Shown: positions 8,954 through 18,258, counted from the first letter of the stretch. The stretch: 64,000 nt of DNA from Bacteroidia bacterium (GCA_030427905.1 JAUICL010000002.1:775495-839494), one strand, 5' to 3'. Numbers and translations are program-made. The notes: generated from the letters alone by a model not told the origin.

Positions 8954-9868
8954 CTAACGAGCGTTCCTTATTTGCCTCGCTGCATTGGATGAAGGGTGGT
9001 TCTTCAGCACCGATTCGATGTATTCATTCGGAACGGCAATCAGGTTTCCGTCCGACCACTCAGCTCCGCGCTTACGCAGACTATAAGTAGGTTTTCGGAA
9101 GAAATACATGACAACCGTATCTGAAATAAAATGGAAAAATGTATAGTCGTTTGGAAACAGACTCAGATTATCTCTCGACCCGGCATCGCGTTCGTTTTGC
9201 GACCATTCAAAAAATACCACGGGACGAGATTTCTCCAGGGTTTTCTTTAGTCCTTTTAAAACGAAAGGTTCAAATCCTTCGGTATCGATTTTAATAAAAT
9301 CTACCTTCTCAATCTTGTTTTCAGCGAGCAGTTCATCTCCATTTCGTATTGGCAGATCAATAGATTCCCGACTGTGTTCGGTACTTATAAAACTTCCCGT
9401 TCCTGTGTTGTGTCCAGGTGGCTTCGCGTATTGAGCCGTTTCGTTTCTTTCGCCGAGTGCGCACTTAAACAAGGTGACATTTGTAAGCTGATTGTCGGCT
9501 ATTTTTTGCTCTAGCTTTTGCGAAACCTTCATAAACGGCTCAAAACTCAAAACGCGAAGCGCCCGCATAGCCGAAAACAAGGTATGGTGACCAATATTTG
9601 CCCCAACATCCATCAAAACAGGCTTCTCCATTGGCTCAAGGAAGTCTTCAAAAAACCGAAGCTCTTCTCCGCAATAAGCGCCGTAATAGTAAACGCTCCA
9701 ATCAATAAAGGTGTCGAAATTACCTCGGTATGTAGCGCCATAAAATGGAACTACGAAGTCTTCTGACTCCGATGTATCGGGATTGTGTTGGTTTCTAATA
9801 ATCCGGTCTCTAACACCGAATCTAAGCCAGGAAAGGTGGCCGAGTTTCTGCAAGATTTTTCGTTTCAT
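8954..9868 (-). CDS. FkbM family SAM-dependent methyltransferase
   Basis: A 304-residue protein. The SAM motif is PVLMDVGANIGHHTLFSAM (about 99-117), followed by LSFEPFMKVSQKLEQ and CALGERNETAQYA. The FkbM signature VDFIKIDTEGFEPFVLKG is followed by RPVVFFEWSQNE. It is only distantly similar to the FkbM protein at 2891-3625, so the two are not a recent duplication. The N-terminal 50 residues are basic and unlike other family members. Acceptor is unknown. It is alone on its strand, with about 280 bp of featureless spacer upstream. Confidence 0.85.
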   Translation of the reverse strand: MKRKILQKLGHLSWLRFGVRDRIIRNQHNPDTSESEDFVVPFYGATYRGNFDTFIDWSVYYYGAYCGEELRFFEDFLEPMEKPVLMDVGANIGHHTLFSAMRALRVLSFEPFMKVSQKLEQKIADNQLTNVTLFKCALGERNETAQYAKPPGHNTGTGSFISTEHSRESIDLPIRNGDELLAENKIEKVDFIKIDTEGFEPFVLKGLKKTLEKSRPVVFFEWSQNERDAGSRDNLSLFPNDYTFFHFISDTVVMYFFRKPTYSLRKRGAEWSDGNLIAVPNEYIESVLKNHPSSNAARQIRNAR

Positions 9869-10153
9869 AGCTGATCGCCTTCAATCATTATAGCTTGTCT
9901 GTTCAGCTCGATCAACCTAGTGATATTCAACACATCTGCCATTCGAGCTTCTTTACTCAAGATCAATTTCAGCACGCATAGGGTACTCAAACTTCACCCG
10001 TTCCGCAAAATACAGAAAACGAAAGTATTGTGCTGGAATATTTTGGTTTTACCAGAGTTGTATGTGCTTCGAAAGTGGTTGTGAATCAGTATAAAGCTCC
10101 AAGTACCTTCCCGGTCACTGTCCGGTAATCATCTCATTCATCTAAAAAAAAGA

Positions 10154-10528
10154 TCATTTCTTCCTTTTAGATGACCTCTTCTCTAATAAAATTAGTGCAA
10201 ATGTACACCACGGTACAGCCGAGATTACTCCAAGAGAAATTTGTGCCTTTAGTTTGTTCGCGTCTATTTGGTAAAGCTCAGCAAGCTGCCAATTTTCAAC
10301 AAGATTTAGGTCTCCTTTCAGCTGAGAATAAACGCCAAACAAAGAAATACCAACACACAAGAATGAAAGTATTTTATTCTTTAGAAAAATGGAACTTATT
10401 ACCAAATACAAAATCGCCAGAACTCCCAAAGCAATAAATACATCAGATGTAAACCCGACAACAATGCCAACGGCAAAAAATGCAGATAAGGTCATTCCAA
10501 CAAACACAAGTATCGATAGTTTCGCCAT
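10154..10528 (-). CDS. Hypothetical membrane protein
   Basis: A 124-residue protein from the ATG at 10528. There are four predicted membrane segments: ILVFVGMTLSAFFAVGIVV, VFIALGVLAILYLVISSIF, ILSFLCVGISLFGVYS and ISLGVISAVPWCTFALILL. It ends in a basic tail (EKRSSKRKK). No family is recognised. The stop codon lies within an AT-rich inverted repeat (TCATCTAAAA / TTTTAGATGA, about 10138-10173) that may act in termination. Confidence 0.55.
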   Translation of the reverse strand: MAKLSILVFVGMTLSAFFAVGIVVGFTSDVFIALGVLAILYLVISSIFLKNKILSFLCVGISLFGVYSQLKGDLNLVENWQLAELYQIDANKLKAQISLGVISAVPWCTFALILLEKRSSKRKK

Positions 10529-10586
10529 CACCAATCATAAATTAGTCTTTGAAGCACACGATTAGACTTCGATTCGTTTTTTCACC

Positions 10587-11090
10587 CTAACTATCTAGAA
10601 TTCTGTTCACTAGGGTTTGAAGTTTGTTGAATCCAACTCGATCGATTTGAATGGTCCAATTTGCTGAGACTCCAAACGACTTCGTCCTTTCACATTCAAA
10701 GCAGATTTCTACGATCCCTACCAAACTTGCTTGATCATTGTAAAAGAGTACAACATGTCTGGGAATATAGCACTCAGATACTTCTTCTATTTCAGAAGAA
10801 CCAGGTGATATATTGAAAAGTAGATCAAGGATATCATCCTGATTTCTCTGATTAACTTCTCTCAAGTTGGTTATTCGTGTCGTATCAAGCCCATTTCTTG
10901 AAATGATAGATTCAAAGTACTCAACCTTGACGGTGTCAATCTCATCAGAATTATTGAATCGAATGGATTCATGTTCAATAGGCAATAGTTCACCTACCTT
11001 CATAGATGTATACGCTTCAGCAGCACCTTGTCCACATTGCCCTGAGCTTATAAATGCCATACTAAGCGCTACGAACAAGTATTTGATCAA
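10587..11090 (-). CDS. Secreted hypothetical protein, possible lipoprotein
   Basis: A 167-residue protein with a short signal (MIKYLFVALSMAFISSG) followed by QCGQG. The cysteine at 19 may or may not be lipidated, because the preceding residues are not an ideal lipobox. The start is TTG in a TTGA overlap with the stop of the upstream gene, so translation is probably coupled. Three further cysteines occur (SECYIP and ICFECE). No domain is recognised. It forms a two-gene unit with 11087-11707. Confidence 0.6.
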   Translation of the reverse strand: MIKYLFVALSMAFISSGQCGQGAAEAYTSMKVGELLPIEHESIRFNNSDEIDTVKVEYFESIISRNGLDTTRITNLREVNQRNQDDILDLLFNISPGSSEIEEVSECYIPRHVVLFYNDQASLVGIVEICFECERTKSFGVSANWTIQIDRVGFNKLQTLVNRILDS

Positions 11091-11707
11091 GGCAACTTAA
11101 GCTCAAGTGTGTTTAGAAACAGCTCTATAATCTCCCGATCTTCATCAAATTCTTCAGACAACAACATGGTTACAACAACCACTCCCTCATCCTTTCCGCC
11201 ATAAGAAGCTACCGTATAAACTTCCTTTTGTCCTTTATAGGTCAATGTTGCTTGAATTCCCTGGATTATGTGCCCACTCTTCAACTCCTTCTTGAAATCT
11301 GACTCAGATTTCGAATAACCATAACTCACACTCTCTTTAGTTATCTCATTTAGAAATAATCGGTTCATTCCATCTGGGTTCATGGTTTTATACTTTTGCA
11401 CCATAAAACCGTTGCCTGTAGCCTTCATAATCATGCACTGCTCTATCCCATACTCAATATCGGTATTTGAAACGCTCAAAGACTTGTCGTGCGAAAAGGA
11501 GATCATGTCGTCTGAATAAGTTTGGATATCAGCCTGGACTATTTTGATGGAAAGTTTTTCCCCTTCAGGTGTTGTGTACTGAAATGGTCGGTTTAAATCT
11601 GTTTGGGCTGAGTCTTCTCCAATTACAATAATGTAGTTCCCCTTGTCTTGTCCTATGCCGACCAATCCAACAAGCATCGACACTAGCATTAAAATTATTC
11701 TATTCAT
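11087..11707 (-). CDS. Secreted hypothetical protein
   Basis: A 206-residue protein with a signal peptide (cleavage near VGIGQ, residue 19). The mature part looks beta-rich and includes YGIEQCMIMKATGNGFMVQK and LTYKGQKEVYTVASYGG. The end, LSEEFDEDREIIELFLNTLE, is helical. The layout recalls PsbP/DUF1795-type lipid-binding folds but I cannot confirm it. Its stop overlaps the TTG start of the next gene by 4 nt. Confidence 0.6.
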   Translation of the reverse strand: MNRIILMLVSMLVGLVGIGQDKGNYIIVIGEDSAQTDLNRPFQYTTPEGEKLSIKIVQADIQTYSDDMISFSHDKSLSVSNTDIEYGIEQCMIMKATGNGFMVQKYKTMNPDGMNRLFLNEITKESVSYGYSKSESDFKKELKSGHIIQGIQATLTYKGQKEVYTVASYGGKDEGVVVVTMLLSEEFDEDREIIELFLNTLELKLP

Positions 11708-11827
11708 CTTTCTGATTTCATACTAAGCAAATCGGTTTGCTTTACCCGTGCTAAAATGATAGTTTAATTCGAATTATGAGCAATTTTCTCTTCTAAATTC
11801 CTGAATCAGCAAAACTAAGTTGACCAA

Positions 11828-13207
11828 TCATCTCCGAACCACCTTTCTCGTATCTTTCATTCCATCAATGGCAATAGCCTGAATGACGTATATGCCTTTA
11901 GACAGGTGAGAAAGATCATACCTGACTTCCTTGGTCGCAGAAGCACCTTGAAAAACGATGTTACCCTTAAAATCGACTACTTGAACATTGATTTTTTCCG
12001 ACACCAAATTGCTTTCCACCACTATATTGAGCTCATTCTGAAAGGGATTGGGATATACTTTGGCAATTTTGAATACTCTGGTCTTTTTCCGTCGATATAA
12101 AAGAAATGTTGTCAAACCAATCGCTAGAATCCCAGCTCCTATTCCGCCAATCACTAAGTTTTGATTTCGCTCAGCTTCTATGCGCTCTTCTTCTTGTTTA
12201 TGTATGTAGGTAAGCACTTCATCTGGAAGCGTCAGGCGTATATCAGGATTCGAAAACAAGAGCGTGTCGTTGGTGAAGCCGAATGTGATGGAGTGCTCGC
12301 TACCAGCAAATCCGGCGATGTTGGATTGATAATCGAGGGCGTAAACCGATTTGAGCTGACGACTAATATTTAGGTAGATTTCCTGAAGCTTTTCTGGATC
12401 ATCTGTTTTGTAATACAGTCCATTCGCGGAGTCAGCTATCATCGTCAATGTAGAGTCCCACACATTTCCCAAGCCAATGATGTAAATGGGGATTTGCATA
12501 TCGGCAGACTTTTCGATGACATCAGAAACCGTATTTTTTGATTCATTATCGAGCCCGTCCGTTAGGGCGACTATTGCCGATTTCTGGCCACTTTTTTTAG
12601 CCAGATGAGTCATAGTATGAATAAGCGCATCATAAAAGGCCGTTCCGAAATTGGCATACATGGAATTCACTTTTGATGCCAGCATTGTAGTGTCTTGAGT
12701 AGGTCCTATAATAGAATCGGTATACGACGAGAACCCTGCAATGAGAATTGAATCGGACTGTAACTCGCTGCTTGAAATGAAAGCGCGTACGCCATTCTTG
12801 GCATGCTCGATAGGCAAAGGCAACTGCCACAACGAATCAATCTCTCTTGGCGTCCAATTGTGGTCATGCATAGAATCTGGAACATAAGGGTACCCCATAG
12901 AGCCAGAGTGATCAAAAACAAGGGCGATATCTATTATCTCGCTCTGGCTGATGTTTACAAGATCTATGATTTGACAGGAGTCACCATTTTCAGAAACAGT
13001 CAAATCTTCCACTTCGATATCCCAGAGCGGTATACCAGTGCTATCACGGGCTTGAAAAACAACTTGAATGATCGGAAATGAATCTGGAAATACCTGAATA
13101 ACAGAAAGGTCAAAAACTCTCTTTGATTCAATTTCAGTCTCCACCTGTGCCCCAACAGGTCGAATGGCAATAAGAAAAAATGCCAGAATAGTGATAGCGT
13201 GTTTCAT
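11828..13207 (-). CDS. VWA-domain protein with transmembrane segment and T9SS C-terminal domain
   Basis: About 459 residues from the ATG at 13207; the signal peptide is MKHAITILAFFLIAIRPVGA. An N-terminal beta domain is followed by a von Willebrand factor A domain. The MIDAS motif is DHSGSMG within IALVFDHSGSMGYPY, and IVALTDGLDNESKN supplies the later metal-binding Asp. Near residues 352-371 there is a membrane-like segment (VIGGIGAGILAIGLTTFLLY, then RRKK). It is followed directly by a type A sorting domain (VYPNPFQNELNIVVES to GIYVIQAIA, ending KVVRR). VWA domains bind protein ligands through a divalent cation. The membrane segment before the sorting signal is odd for a T9SS cargo. Confidence 0.8.
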   Translation of the reverse strand: MKHAITILAFFLIAIRPVGAQVETEIESKRVFDLSVIQVFPDSFPIIQVVFQARDSTGIPLWDIEVEDLTVSENGDSCQIIDLVNISQSEIIDIALVFDHSGSMGYPYVPDSMHDHNWTPREIDSLWQLPLPIEHAKNGVRAFISSSELQSDSILIAGFSSYTDSIIGPTQDTTMLASKVNSMYANFGTAFYDALIHTMTHLAKKSGQKSAIVALTDGLDNESKNTVSDVIEKSADMQIPIYIIGLGNVWDSTLTMIADSANGLYYKTDDPEKLQEIYLNISRQLKSVYALDYQSNIAGFAGSEHSITFGFTNDTLLFSNPDIRLTLPDEVLTYIHKQEEERIEAERNQNLVIGGIGAGILAIGLTTFLLYRRKKTRVFKIAKVYPNPFQNELNIVVESNLVSEKINVQVVDFKGNIVFQGASATKEVRYDLSHLSKGIYVIQAIAIDGMKDTRKVVRR

Positions 13208-13363
13208 AGGTTCTTCAGTCAACTAAAATTTGATCAGTTTGATTAATGTCTTCAGACACCAATTGGTTCTCTACCTTGATCAAATTCACTCCGTTCATTA
13301 CTGACCTAAATATGCGAAATAAAAAAGTCTTCTCGGATGCAGTTGAAATCCTTCATCCGAACT

Positions 13364-14011
13364 CTACAAATACCCCATATATATCAAAGTCATCACAGCG
13401 GTATTATACACCCCGTGACAAATAATGGGATACCAGAGATTTCGTTTGAAATACAGGAAAAGAGCCAAGTAGACGGCTCCAACCAAGGTAGCATTGATCA
13501 GCCCAGCAGCACCCAGCTGGAAGTGGTAAGCGCCAAAGATCAATGCCGTAACCAAGAAGCTCAGCTTTGTGGCGTACTCCCCATCAAGGATCTTCTCCAG
13601 GCGGGTGAAGATAAAACCGTGGAAGACGATTTCTTCATAAAGCCCACCGATCACCCAGCCCATCACTACGAGTAGCAAGTACTGCGCTTTGCTTTCGCGG
13701 ATGGTCTCATACAGCGATAAATCTCCTTCTTCGAAGGTGATAAAGCTCTCCAAAATGGGAAAGAAGATCAATTGCATAAAAGCCAGCGTTAGCAGTGCCA
13801 CGCCGACCCCAACAGGGATGGCTTTCCATTCAAACCGCTTCAAGCTAAAGCCGATATCTGCAAAGGTCTCCTTCCGGTACTTCAAAGCCAGCAATACCAA
13901 GACGATAATGGGAATGCTGTAGCTGAAGAATGGCATTAGCTCCAGGTGCGGGAACACCGCTATTGCAAGGATGGTGAATAAGTCGAGTAAGGTTTTTCCG
14001 GCATTCCCCAC
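13364..14011 (-). CDS. CPBP family intramembrane metalloprotease, copy 1
   Basis: A 215-residue membrane protein with the three CPBP (Abi/CAAX-protease-like) motifs: GLYEEIVFHGF, FGAYHF and HGVYN. The usual EExxxR arginine position is His here. Relatives include Rce1-like prenyl-protein proteases and bacteriocin self-immunity proteins. It begins with GTG, while its near-identical paralogue at 15914-16558 has ATG. The two flank an ABC transporter, so the cluster may handle export of, or immunity to, a peptide; no peptide gene was found. Confidence 0.85.
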   Translation of the reverse strand: MGNAGKTLLDLFTILAIAVFPHLELMPFFSYSIPIIVLVLLALKYRKETFADIGFSLKRFEWKAIPVGVGVALLTLAFMQLIFFPILESFITFEEGDLSLYETIRESKAQYLLLVVMGWVIGGLYEEIVFHGFIFTRLEKILDGEYATKLSFLVTALIFGAYHFQLGAAGLINATLVGAVYLALFLYFKRNLWYPIICHGVYNTAVMTLIYMGYL

Positions 14012-14093
14012 AATAAAGTTCCGTAAGAATTAGATAAAAGTCATTTATTCGGGTGGGAATTGCACTTGTTCTATGTGAAACATTTCGAAAGTC

Positions 14094-14126
14094 GGTAGCT
14101 CCAATTTTATCCCGACCGGAGCTACC
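14094..14126. repeat. 9-bp perfect inverted repeat, possible terminator
   Basis: GGTAGCTCC (14094-14102) and GGAGCTACC (14118-14126) are separated by 15 bp, between the end of the ABC ATPase gene and CPBP copy 1. Neither side has a U-tract, so it may be a factor-dependent terminator or a binding site. Confidence 0.4.
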
Positions 14127-14169
14127 TAATTGAGATACGAACCAGTATCTCTTTTCCGATTAAGGTGAC

Positions 14170-14850
14170 CTACTTTAGCTTCAATTGGTCAATCTTGTTT
14201 CCTATGGTTCCAGCCTTCATCTCGCGTTCCAAATCTTTGAACCCATCCTTCTGAACGGCCTTTATTGGCGCGCCTTTTTTCAAAAGGTATATCTCATCGC
14301 ATATGTCAGCGAGTGTAGAGAAAATGTGAGAAGAAACAAGGACTGTTTTCCCCAAGTCCTTCAGTTTTAAAATCACTTCGGTCAGGACGAGATTACTCTG
14401 GATATCCACACCATTAAATGGCTCGTCGAGAATAAAATACTCGTTTTCCTGAAGAAGGATTGCAGTCAGAGCCAACTTCTTTTTCATTCCTGTGGAATAG
14501 GTGGATGCGTATTGATTAAGCGGCAGTTCAAAGATGTTTCTCGCGTCAATATCCACATTCTCTTTCTTGCGGGCATTGCATAGGAGCCTTATGTATTCCT
14601 TCCCAGTGATTTTTGAAAAGAAAAAGGGCTCAGTAAGAAGCAATCCGAGGTTATTTTTGAGTGGAGTCAAATCTGAAGTGACCACACCTTCGCAGGGCTC
14701 CAAGCCGGCGATGCACTTAAACAAGGTGGTTTTACCTGCACCATTCTCCCCTACTATTCCATATATCCTTCCCTTAGTAAACTCCAGGGAGATACCGCTC
14801 AACACCATGTTTTTGCCGTAAGATTTGCTCAGCTCATCGACTCGAATCAT
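14170..14850 (-). CDS. ABC transporter ATP-binding protein
   Basis: A 226-residue ATPase. Walker A is GENGAGKTT (about 34-42), the signature loop is YSTGMKKKLAL, Walker B is EYFILDEPFNGVD, and the H-loop is SSHIFST. The YSTGMKKK signature is typical of ABC-2 type exporters and drug/bacteriocin-resistance systems. Its start overlaps the upstream permease gene by 17 nt, so it almost certainly pairs with that protein. Both neighbours of the pair are CPBP proteases. Confidence 0.95.
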   Translation of the reverse strand: MIRVDELSKSYGKNMVLSGISLEFTKGRIYGIVGENGAGKTTLFKCIAGLEPCEGVVTSDLTPLKNNLGLLLTEPFFFSKITGKEYIRLLCNARKKENVDIDARNIFELPLNQYASTYSTGMKKKLALTAILLQENEYFILDEPFNGVDIQSNLVLTEVILKLKDLGKTVLVSSHIFSTLADICDEIYLLKKGAPIKAVQKDGFKDLEREMKAGTIGNKIDQLKLK

Positions 14851-15763
14851 CTAGAAGTGGTTTTAGTTTGTTTATCGACTTGATATAGAAATACGGAATA
14901 AGGGCCACCAACAAAGGTGAAAAGTAAATGGACATTGCAATGATGATCCCTTCTGAAAGCCCAATTTCTCTCGGAAATGCTGAATACTTGGCCAGAATGA
15001 TGGTCCATAGAAACAAAAAACTGAGTCCAGAATAAAACAAGATGACATCGAATTGGGTAGGGAAAAACGCCAAGAGCGTGATGAAAACCGGAGCTACCAG
15101 AATGGACAGATGTGCTGAAGCCACCAGCACCTTGTTTATCACGAAAGTTCTCGGGGAACTGGCATGAGCCCAGACATAGTATTTGGGCTCTGGCTTGGTG
15201 TAAAAGTTGAGCGCTACGAATGTGATCAAGGCCATCGAAAAAATTCCCAGATTGAGATTATCCACTCTGATCGAAATGGGCATAATAGCATAAGACATCA
15301 AAATGATGGCGAGAGATTTTCTGAACCCCACGGCAAACTCGAAAGGTCTTTTGGAAAAGGGCGTTGGAATGGTAAAACTCGCATTGGACTCGAAAGAAAC
15401 CAGGGCTAGCACCATTGATGCAAGAAACAAGGCAGCTGACTCCGTGAAAAATGAATGACTCAGGAGAACCGCGATGAACGGAAGGCACAAGATTGCGTTC
15501 TCGAACAGCCGAATTCGATTTTTCACTTTATCACCAAATGTAGATCGCAAAAAGTTGATTCTGTTCTTATCCGTCAACCGGAATAGAACACTCAGACTAG
15601 CCAGGATCACAAAGTATTTGGCAAATTCGGATTTTTGGAAAATGTACTCCGAGACCAAAACAAAACCGACCAAGCCGAGCAGATATCCAAGCAGTGGTTC
15701 CACCCCCGCGTCCTTCATCTTGCGGTTGGTCATGACTATTTGTAAACGAAAGTATTCTAGCAT
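14834..15763 (-). CDS. ABC-2-like transporter permease
   Basis: A 309-residue protein with about eight hydrophobic segments, including GYLLGLVGFVLVSEYIF, AILCLPFIAVLLSHSFF, AALFLASMVLALVSF, LGIFSMALITFVALNFY and IIIAMSIYFSPLLVALIPYF. It has no nucleotide-binding motif. The 17-nt overlap with the ATPase gene marks it as the membrane partner. The sequence is divergent, and the substrate cannot be inferred beyond the CPBP context. Confidence 0.8.
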   Translation of the reverse strand: MLEYFRLQIVMTNRKMKDAGVEPLLGYLLGLVGFVLVSEYIFQKSEFAKYFVILASLSVLFRLTDKNRINFLRSTFGDKVKNRIRLFENAILCLPFIAVLLSHSFFTESAALFLASMVLALVSFESNASFTIPTPFSKRPFEFAVGFRKSLAIILMSYAIMPISIRVDNLNLGIFSMALITFVALNFYTKPEPKYYVWAHASSPRTFVINKVLVASAHLSILVAPVFITLLAFFPTQFDVILFYSGLSFLFLWTIILAKYSAFPREIGLSEGIIIAMSIYFSPLLVALIPYFYIKSINKLKPLLDDSSR

Positions 15764-15913
15764 TTAATCGTTCGGTTCTGCCATATGCATGTTCTGTCAC
15801 ACCGAGAATTCTATCAAAATAACGAAGATAAAATACTCGGATTGTTTGACTAAGTTTTAATCTCAAAGTTCAGATGTTCATGAACTTGTCCAACTACCTG
15901 ACTCCAGATGAAA

Positions 15914-16558
15914 CTACAAATACCCCAAGTAAATCAAGGTCATCACGGCCGTATTGTACAACCCGTGACAGATAATGGGGTACCAGAGATTTCGTTTGAA
16001 AAATAGGAATAGAGCCAGATAAACCATCCCAACTATAGTGGCATTGATAAGCCCAGGAGCACCCAACTGGAAGTGGTAAGCGCCAAAGATCAAGGCCGTA
16101 ACCAAGAAGCTCAGTTTTGTGGCGTACCTCCCGCCAAAGATCTTCTCTAGGCGAGTGAACATAAACCCGTGGAAGACGATTTCTTCATAAAGCCCACCGA
16201 TCACCCAGCCCATCACCACGAGTAGCAAATACTGCGCTTTGCTTTCTCGGATGGCATCGTAGAGCGCAACATCTTCTTCCGAGAAGGTGACAAAGTTTTC
16301 TAAAACGGGAAAGAAGATCAATTGCATAAAAGCTAGGGTGAGCAGTGCTACGCCTACCCCAACAGGGATGGCTTTCCATTCAAACCGCTTCAAGCTAAAA
16401 CCGATATCGGCAAAAGTCTCCTTCCGGTACTTCAGGGCCAGCAGTACCAAGATGATGATGGGAATGCTGTAGCTGAAGAATGGCATTAGCTCCAGATGCG
16501 GGAACACGGCTATAGAGAGGACGATAAATAGGTCGAGTATGGTTTTTTTGGGGTTCAT
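15914..16558 (-). CDS. CPBP family intramembrane metalloprotease, copy 2
   Basis: A 214-residue paralogue of the protein at 13364-14011. It is nearly identical through the core (about residues 20-85 and 105-215), with the same three motifs (GLYEEIVFHGF, FGAYHF, HGLYN) and the same His in place of the family Arg. Differences cluster in the N-terminus and in a loop around residues 85-102 (VLENFVTFSEEDVALYDA against ILESFITFEEGDLSLYET). The DNA is also closely similar, so duplication or gene conversion is recent. It is upstream of the permease gene on the same strand. Confidence 0.85.
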   Translation of the reverse strand: MNPKKTILDLFIVLSIAVFPHLELMPFFSYSIPIIILVLLALKYRKETFADIGFSLKRFEWKAIPVGVGVALLTLAFMQLIFFPVLENFVTFSEEDVALYDAIRESKAQYLLLVVMGWVIGGLYEEIVFHGFMFTRLEKIFGGRYATKLSFLVTALIFGAYHFQLGAPGLINATIVGMVYLALFLFFKRNLWYPIICHGLYNTAVMTLIYLGYL

Positions 16559-16650
16559 GCTAAGACGCTGTAAACGTAATGTTTATTGGGCTATGATGGA
16601 AATAGGTCTCCCATGAGCTGATATAGCCTGCAAAGGTTTTTTTGTCAAAC

Positions 16651-17565
16651 TCAATCCATAAAAGTCAACCATTCAGTCTGATAATCAAGCTGAAACTTTC
16701 GAAGACCACGAAGGGCATTGCCCCCCAGCGCACCTACGATCTCGGCGTCCATAAAGTAGTCGGACATCACCTGAAAATTGGAGTCGGCACGTTTGACAAA
16801 GGCCACGGGGCCAACGGTTTTATGTCCAATCTTCACTTCAGGAACCACGATCAGATCCGCTTTCCTCCCAAAAGAGCGATCGGCATTGGCGATAAAAGTC
16901 CACTGGGGGTGTTTGGCTCGCCAATGGTCAAAGGTCGTGGCGTTTATAAAACTGGTGGCAACCAGCTCCGCTTCACCAAGTATTCCTTGAGCTTTGGCTG
17001 ACAATATGGCCTGTGCTCCAGTGTCGAAAAGCATGGATAGGGTATCTGGCCCCACCACGATTTCGATGCGAGGAAGGTGGTGAGTGTGATTCCCTGCCGT
17101 ATCATGTCGGAAGTGCAGGTCCACTCCCCGACCCGTCTGCCTTCTATTCAACTCGGGCTCCACGATCCACGATAGCGTTTTGTTTTCGTAATCGAATTCC
17201 CAGACCTTATCGGCAAACCACTCCCTCCCGAACATCCCATCGCTCCTAGCCGCCTTGTCCTTAGCGAAATGAATTTCTTTAATAGCCGGAGCAGGAAGAT
17301 TGTCATGAGCCAGGATTTCCGCAAGGCCAGACTCGACCCAAAGATTTTTCCGCGAGCGCTTGAGACCCAGCTTTTTTAAGCCCGTATGATAGAGAAAGTT
17401 TTTCCCGCCCGTATCAGTGTACATCGCCAGGGTATCTCCTTCAATGGGGATGGCAAGCCGTATCAAGTCGTTCTCAAAAACGGCCGGCAGGTCCACTCTC
17501 GTGGGCTGCTGGATCGACAGGATAAGCGCTAAGGCTTTGAGGATATGGGGGATGGTTCTGGGCAT
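16651..17565 (-). CDS. Retropepsin-like aspartic protease with two DTG motifs, secreted
   Basis: A 304-residue protein with a weak signal (PHILKALALILSI). Two hydrophobic-hydrophobic-D-T-G motifs are present: AMYTDTGGKN near residue 51 and SMLFDTGAQA near residue 168. The second is preceded by IEIVVGPDTL and followed, after about 90 residues, by IVGALGGNALRGLRKFQLDY, the usual closing motif of clan AA lobes. Single-lobe retropepsins have one DTG; two in a chain of this length suggest a two-lobed, pepsin-like arrangement made of divergent halves. It presumably acts in the periplasm. Substrate is unknown. Confidence 0.75.
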   Translation of the reverse strand: MPRTIPHILKALALILSIQQPTRVDLPAVFENDLIRLAIPIEGDTLAMYTDTGGKNFLYHTGLKKLGLKRSRKNLWVESGLAEILAHDNLPAPAIKEIHFAKDKAARSDGMFGREWFADKVWEFDYENKTLSWIVEPELNRRQTGRGVDLHFRHDTAGNHTHHLPRIEIVVGPDTLSMLFDTGAQAILSAKAQGILGEAELVATSFINATTFDHWRAKHPQWTFIANADRSFGRKADLIVVPEVKIGHKTVGPVAFVKRADSNFQVMSDYFMDAEIVGALGGNALRGLRKFQLDYQTEWLTFMD

Positions 17566-17598
17566 TGATTTCTATCTAAAAACTGATTCACAGCACAT

Positions 17599-18258
17599 TT
17601 ACAGGCGTCTTACTATATACCTATGAGCATACTTATCTGTTGAAACTAAACACTCGTAATGATCAGCTTGGACGCCAACAACCTTAACTTTTAAGACATA
17701 TGTTGGATCATCGATAGGAGTCAAAAAGTACTCACAGTCCGATTTCCAATCCACCTCGTACTCGATTCTAACTGATGTTTCCTTGTTTACTTGAATTTGT
17801 CGATCACCTTCTCTTGTGATTGTGATATTCTCTGATTCAAATGCACCATTTTTTATATCAGTACAATCCAGGTTTGGTGGAATTACAACATCGTCGTACT
17901 TTTTCATGGATTTGAAGTCGAATCCCATTACATCCCGCATATACAAGCCATATCCAAATACAAAAAGCAAAAAGATCAAAATTACTCCTGTACTCAGAGG
18001 AAAGGCCCTTTCAAACTTCTTCGCGTAAGTTCGTTTTTTGTAAGGGATAAAAGCAAATAGTGCACCGACCCCTGCTCCGATCCCGAAAAAGATTATCATG
18101 ACAGTTGCAGAATAGAGCATCCAAATGAATGCTCCAAAGTTTCTTTGATCGTCAGATGGATTAAGAAGTAAATCCTGAAGGACAAAGTTTGGAATTAGTA
18201 ATGCGACTACTATTATCCAGATAGTTTTAAGCTTTAACTGAAAACGGTTTTTTGGCAT
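17599..18258 (-). CDS. Hypothetical membrane protein
   Basis: A 219-residue protein with a basic N-terminus and three membrane segments: TIWIIVVALLIPNFVLQDLL, ATVMIIFFGIGAGVGALFAF and STGVILIFLLFVFGYGLYM. A soluble C-terminal beta-rich domain of about 100 residues follows (ITITREGDRQIQVNKET, YVLKVKVVGVQADHYECLVS). No family is recognised. It ends in basic residues (YIVRRL) 33 bp before the aspartic-protease gene and could share its transcript. Confidence 0.6.
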   Translation of the reverse strand: MPKNRFQLKLKTIWIIVVALLIPNFVLQDLLLNPSDDQRNFGAFIWMLYSATVMIIFFGIGAGVGALFAFIPYKKRTYAKKFERAFPLSTGVILIFLLFVFGYGLYMRDVMGFDFKSMKKYDDVVIPPNLDCTDIKNGAFESENITITREGDRQIQVNKETSVRIEYEVDWKSDCEYFLTPIDDPTYVLKVKVVGVQADHYECLVSTDKYAHRYIVRRL

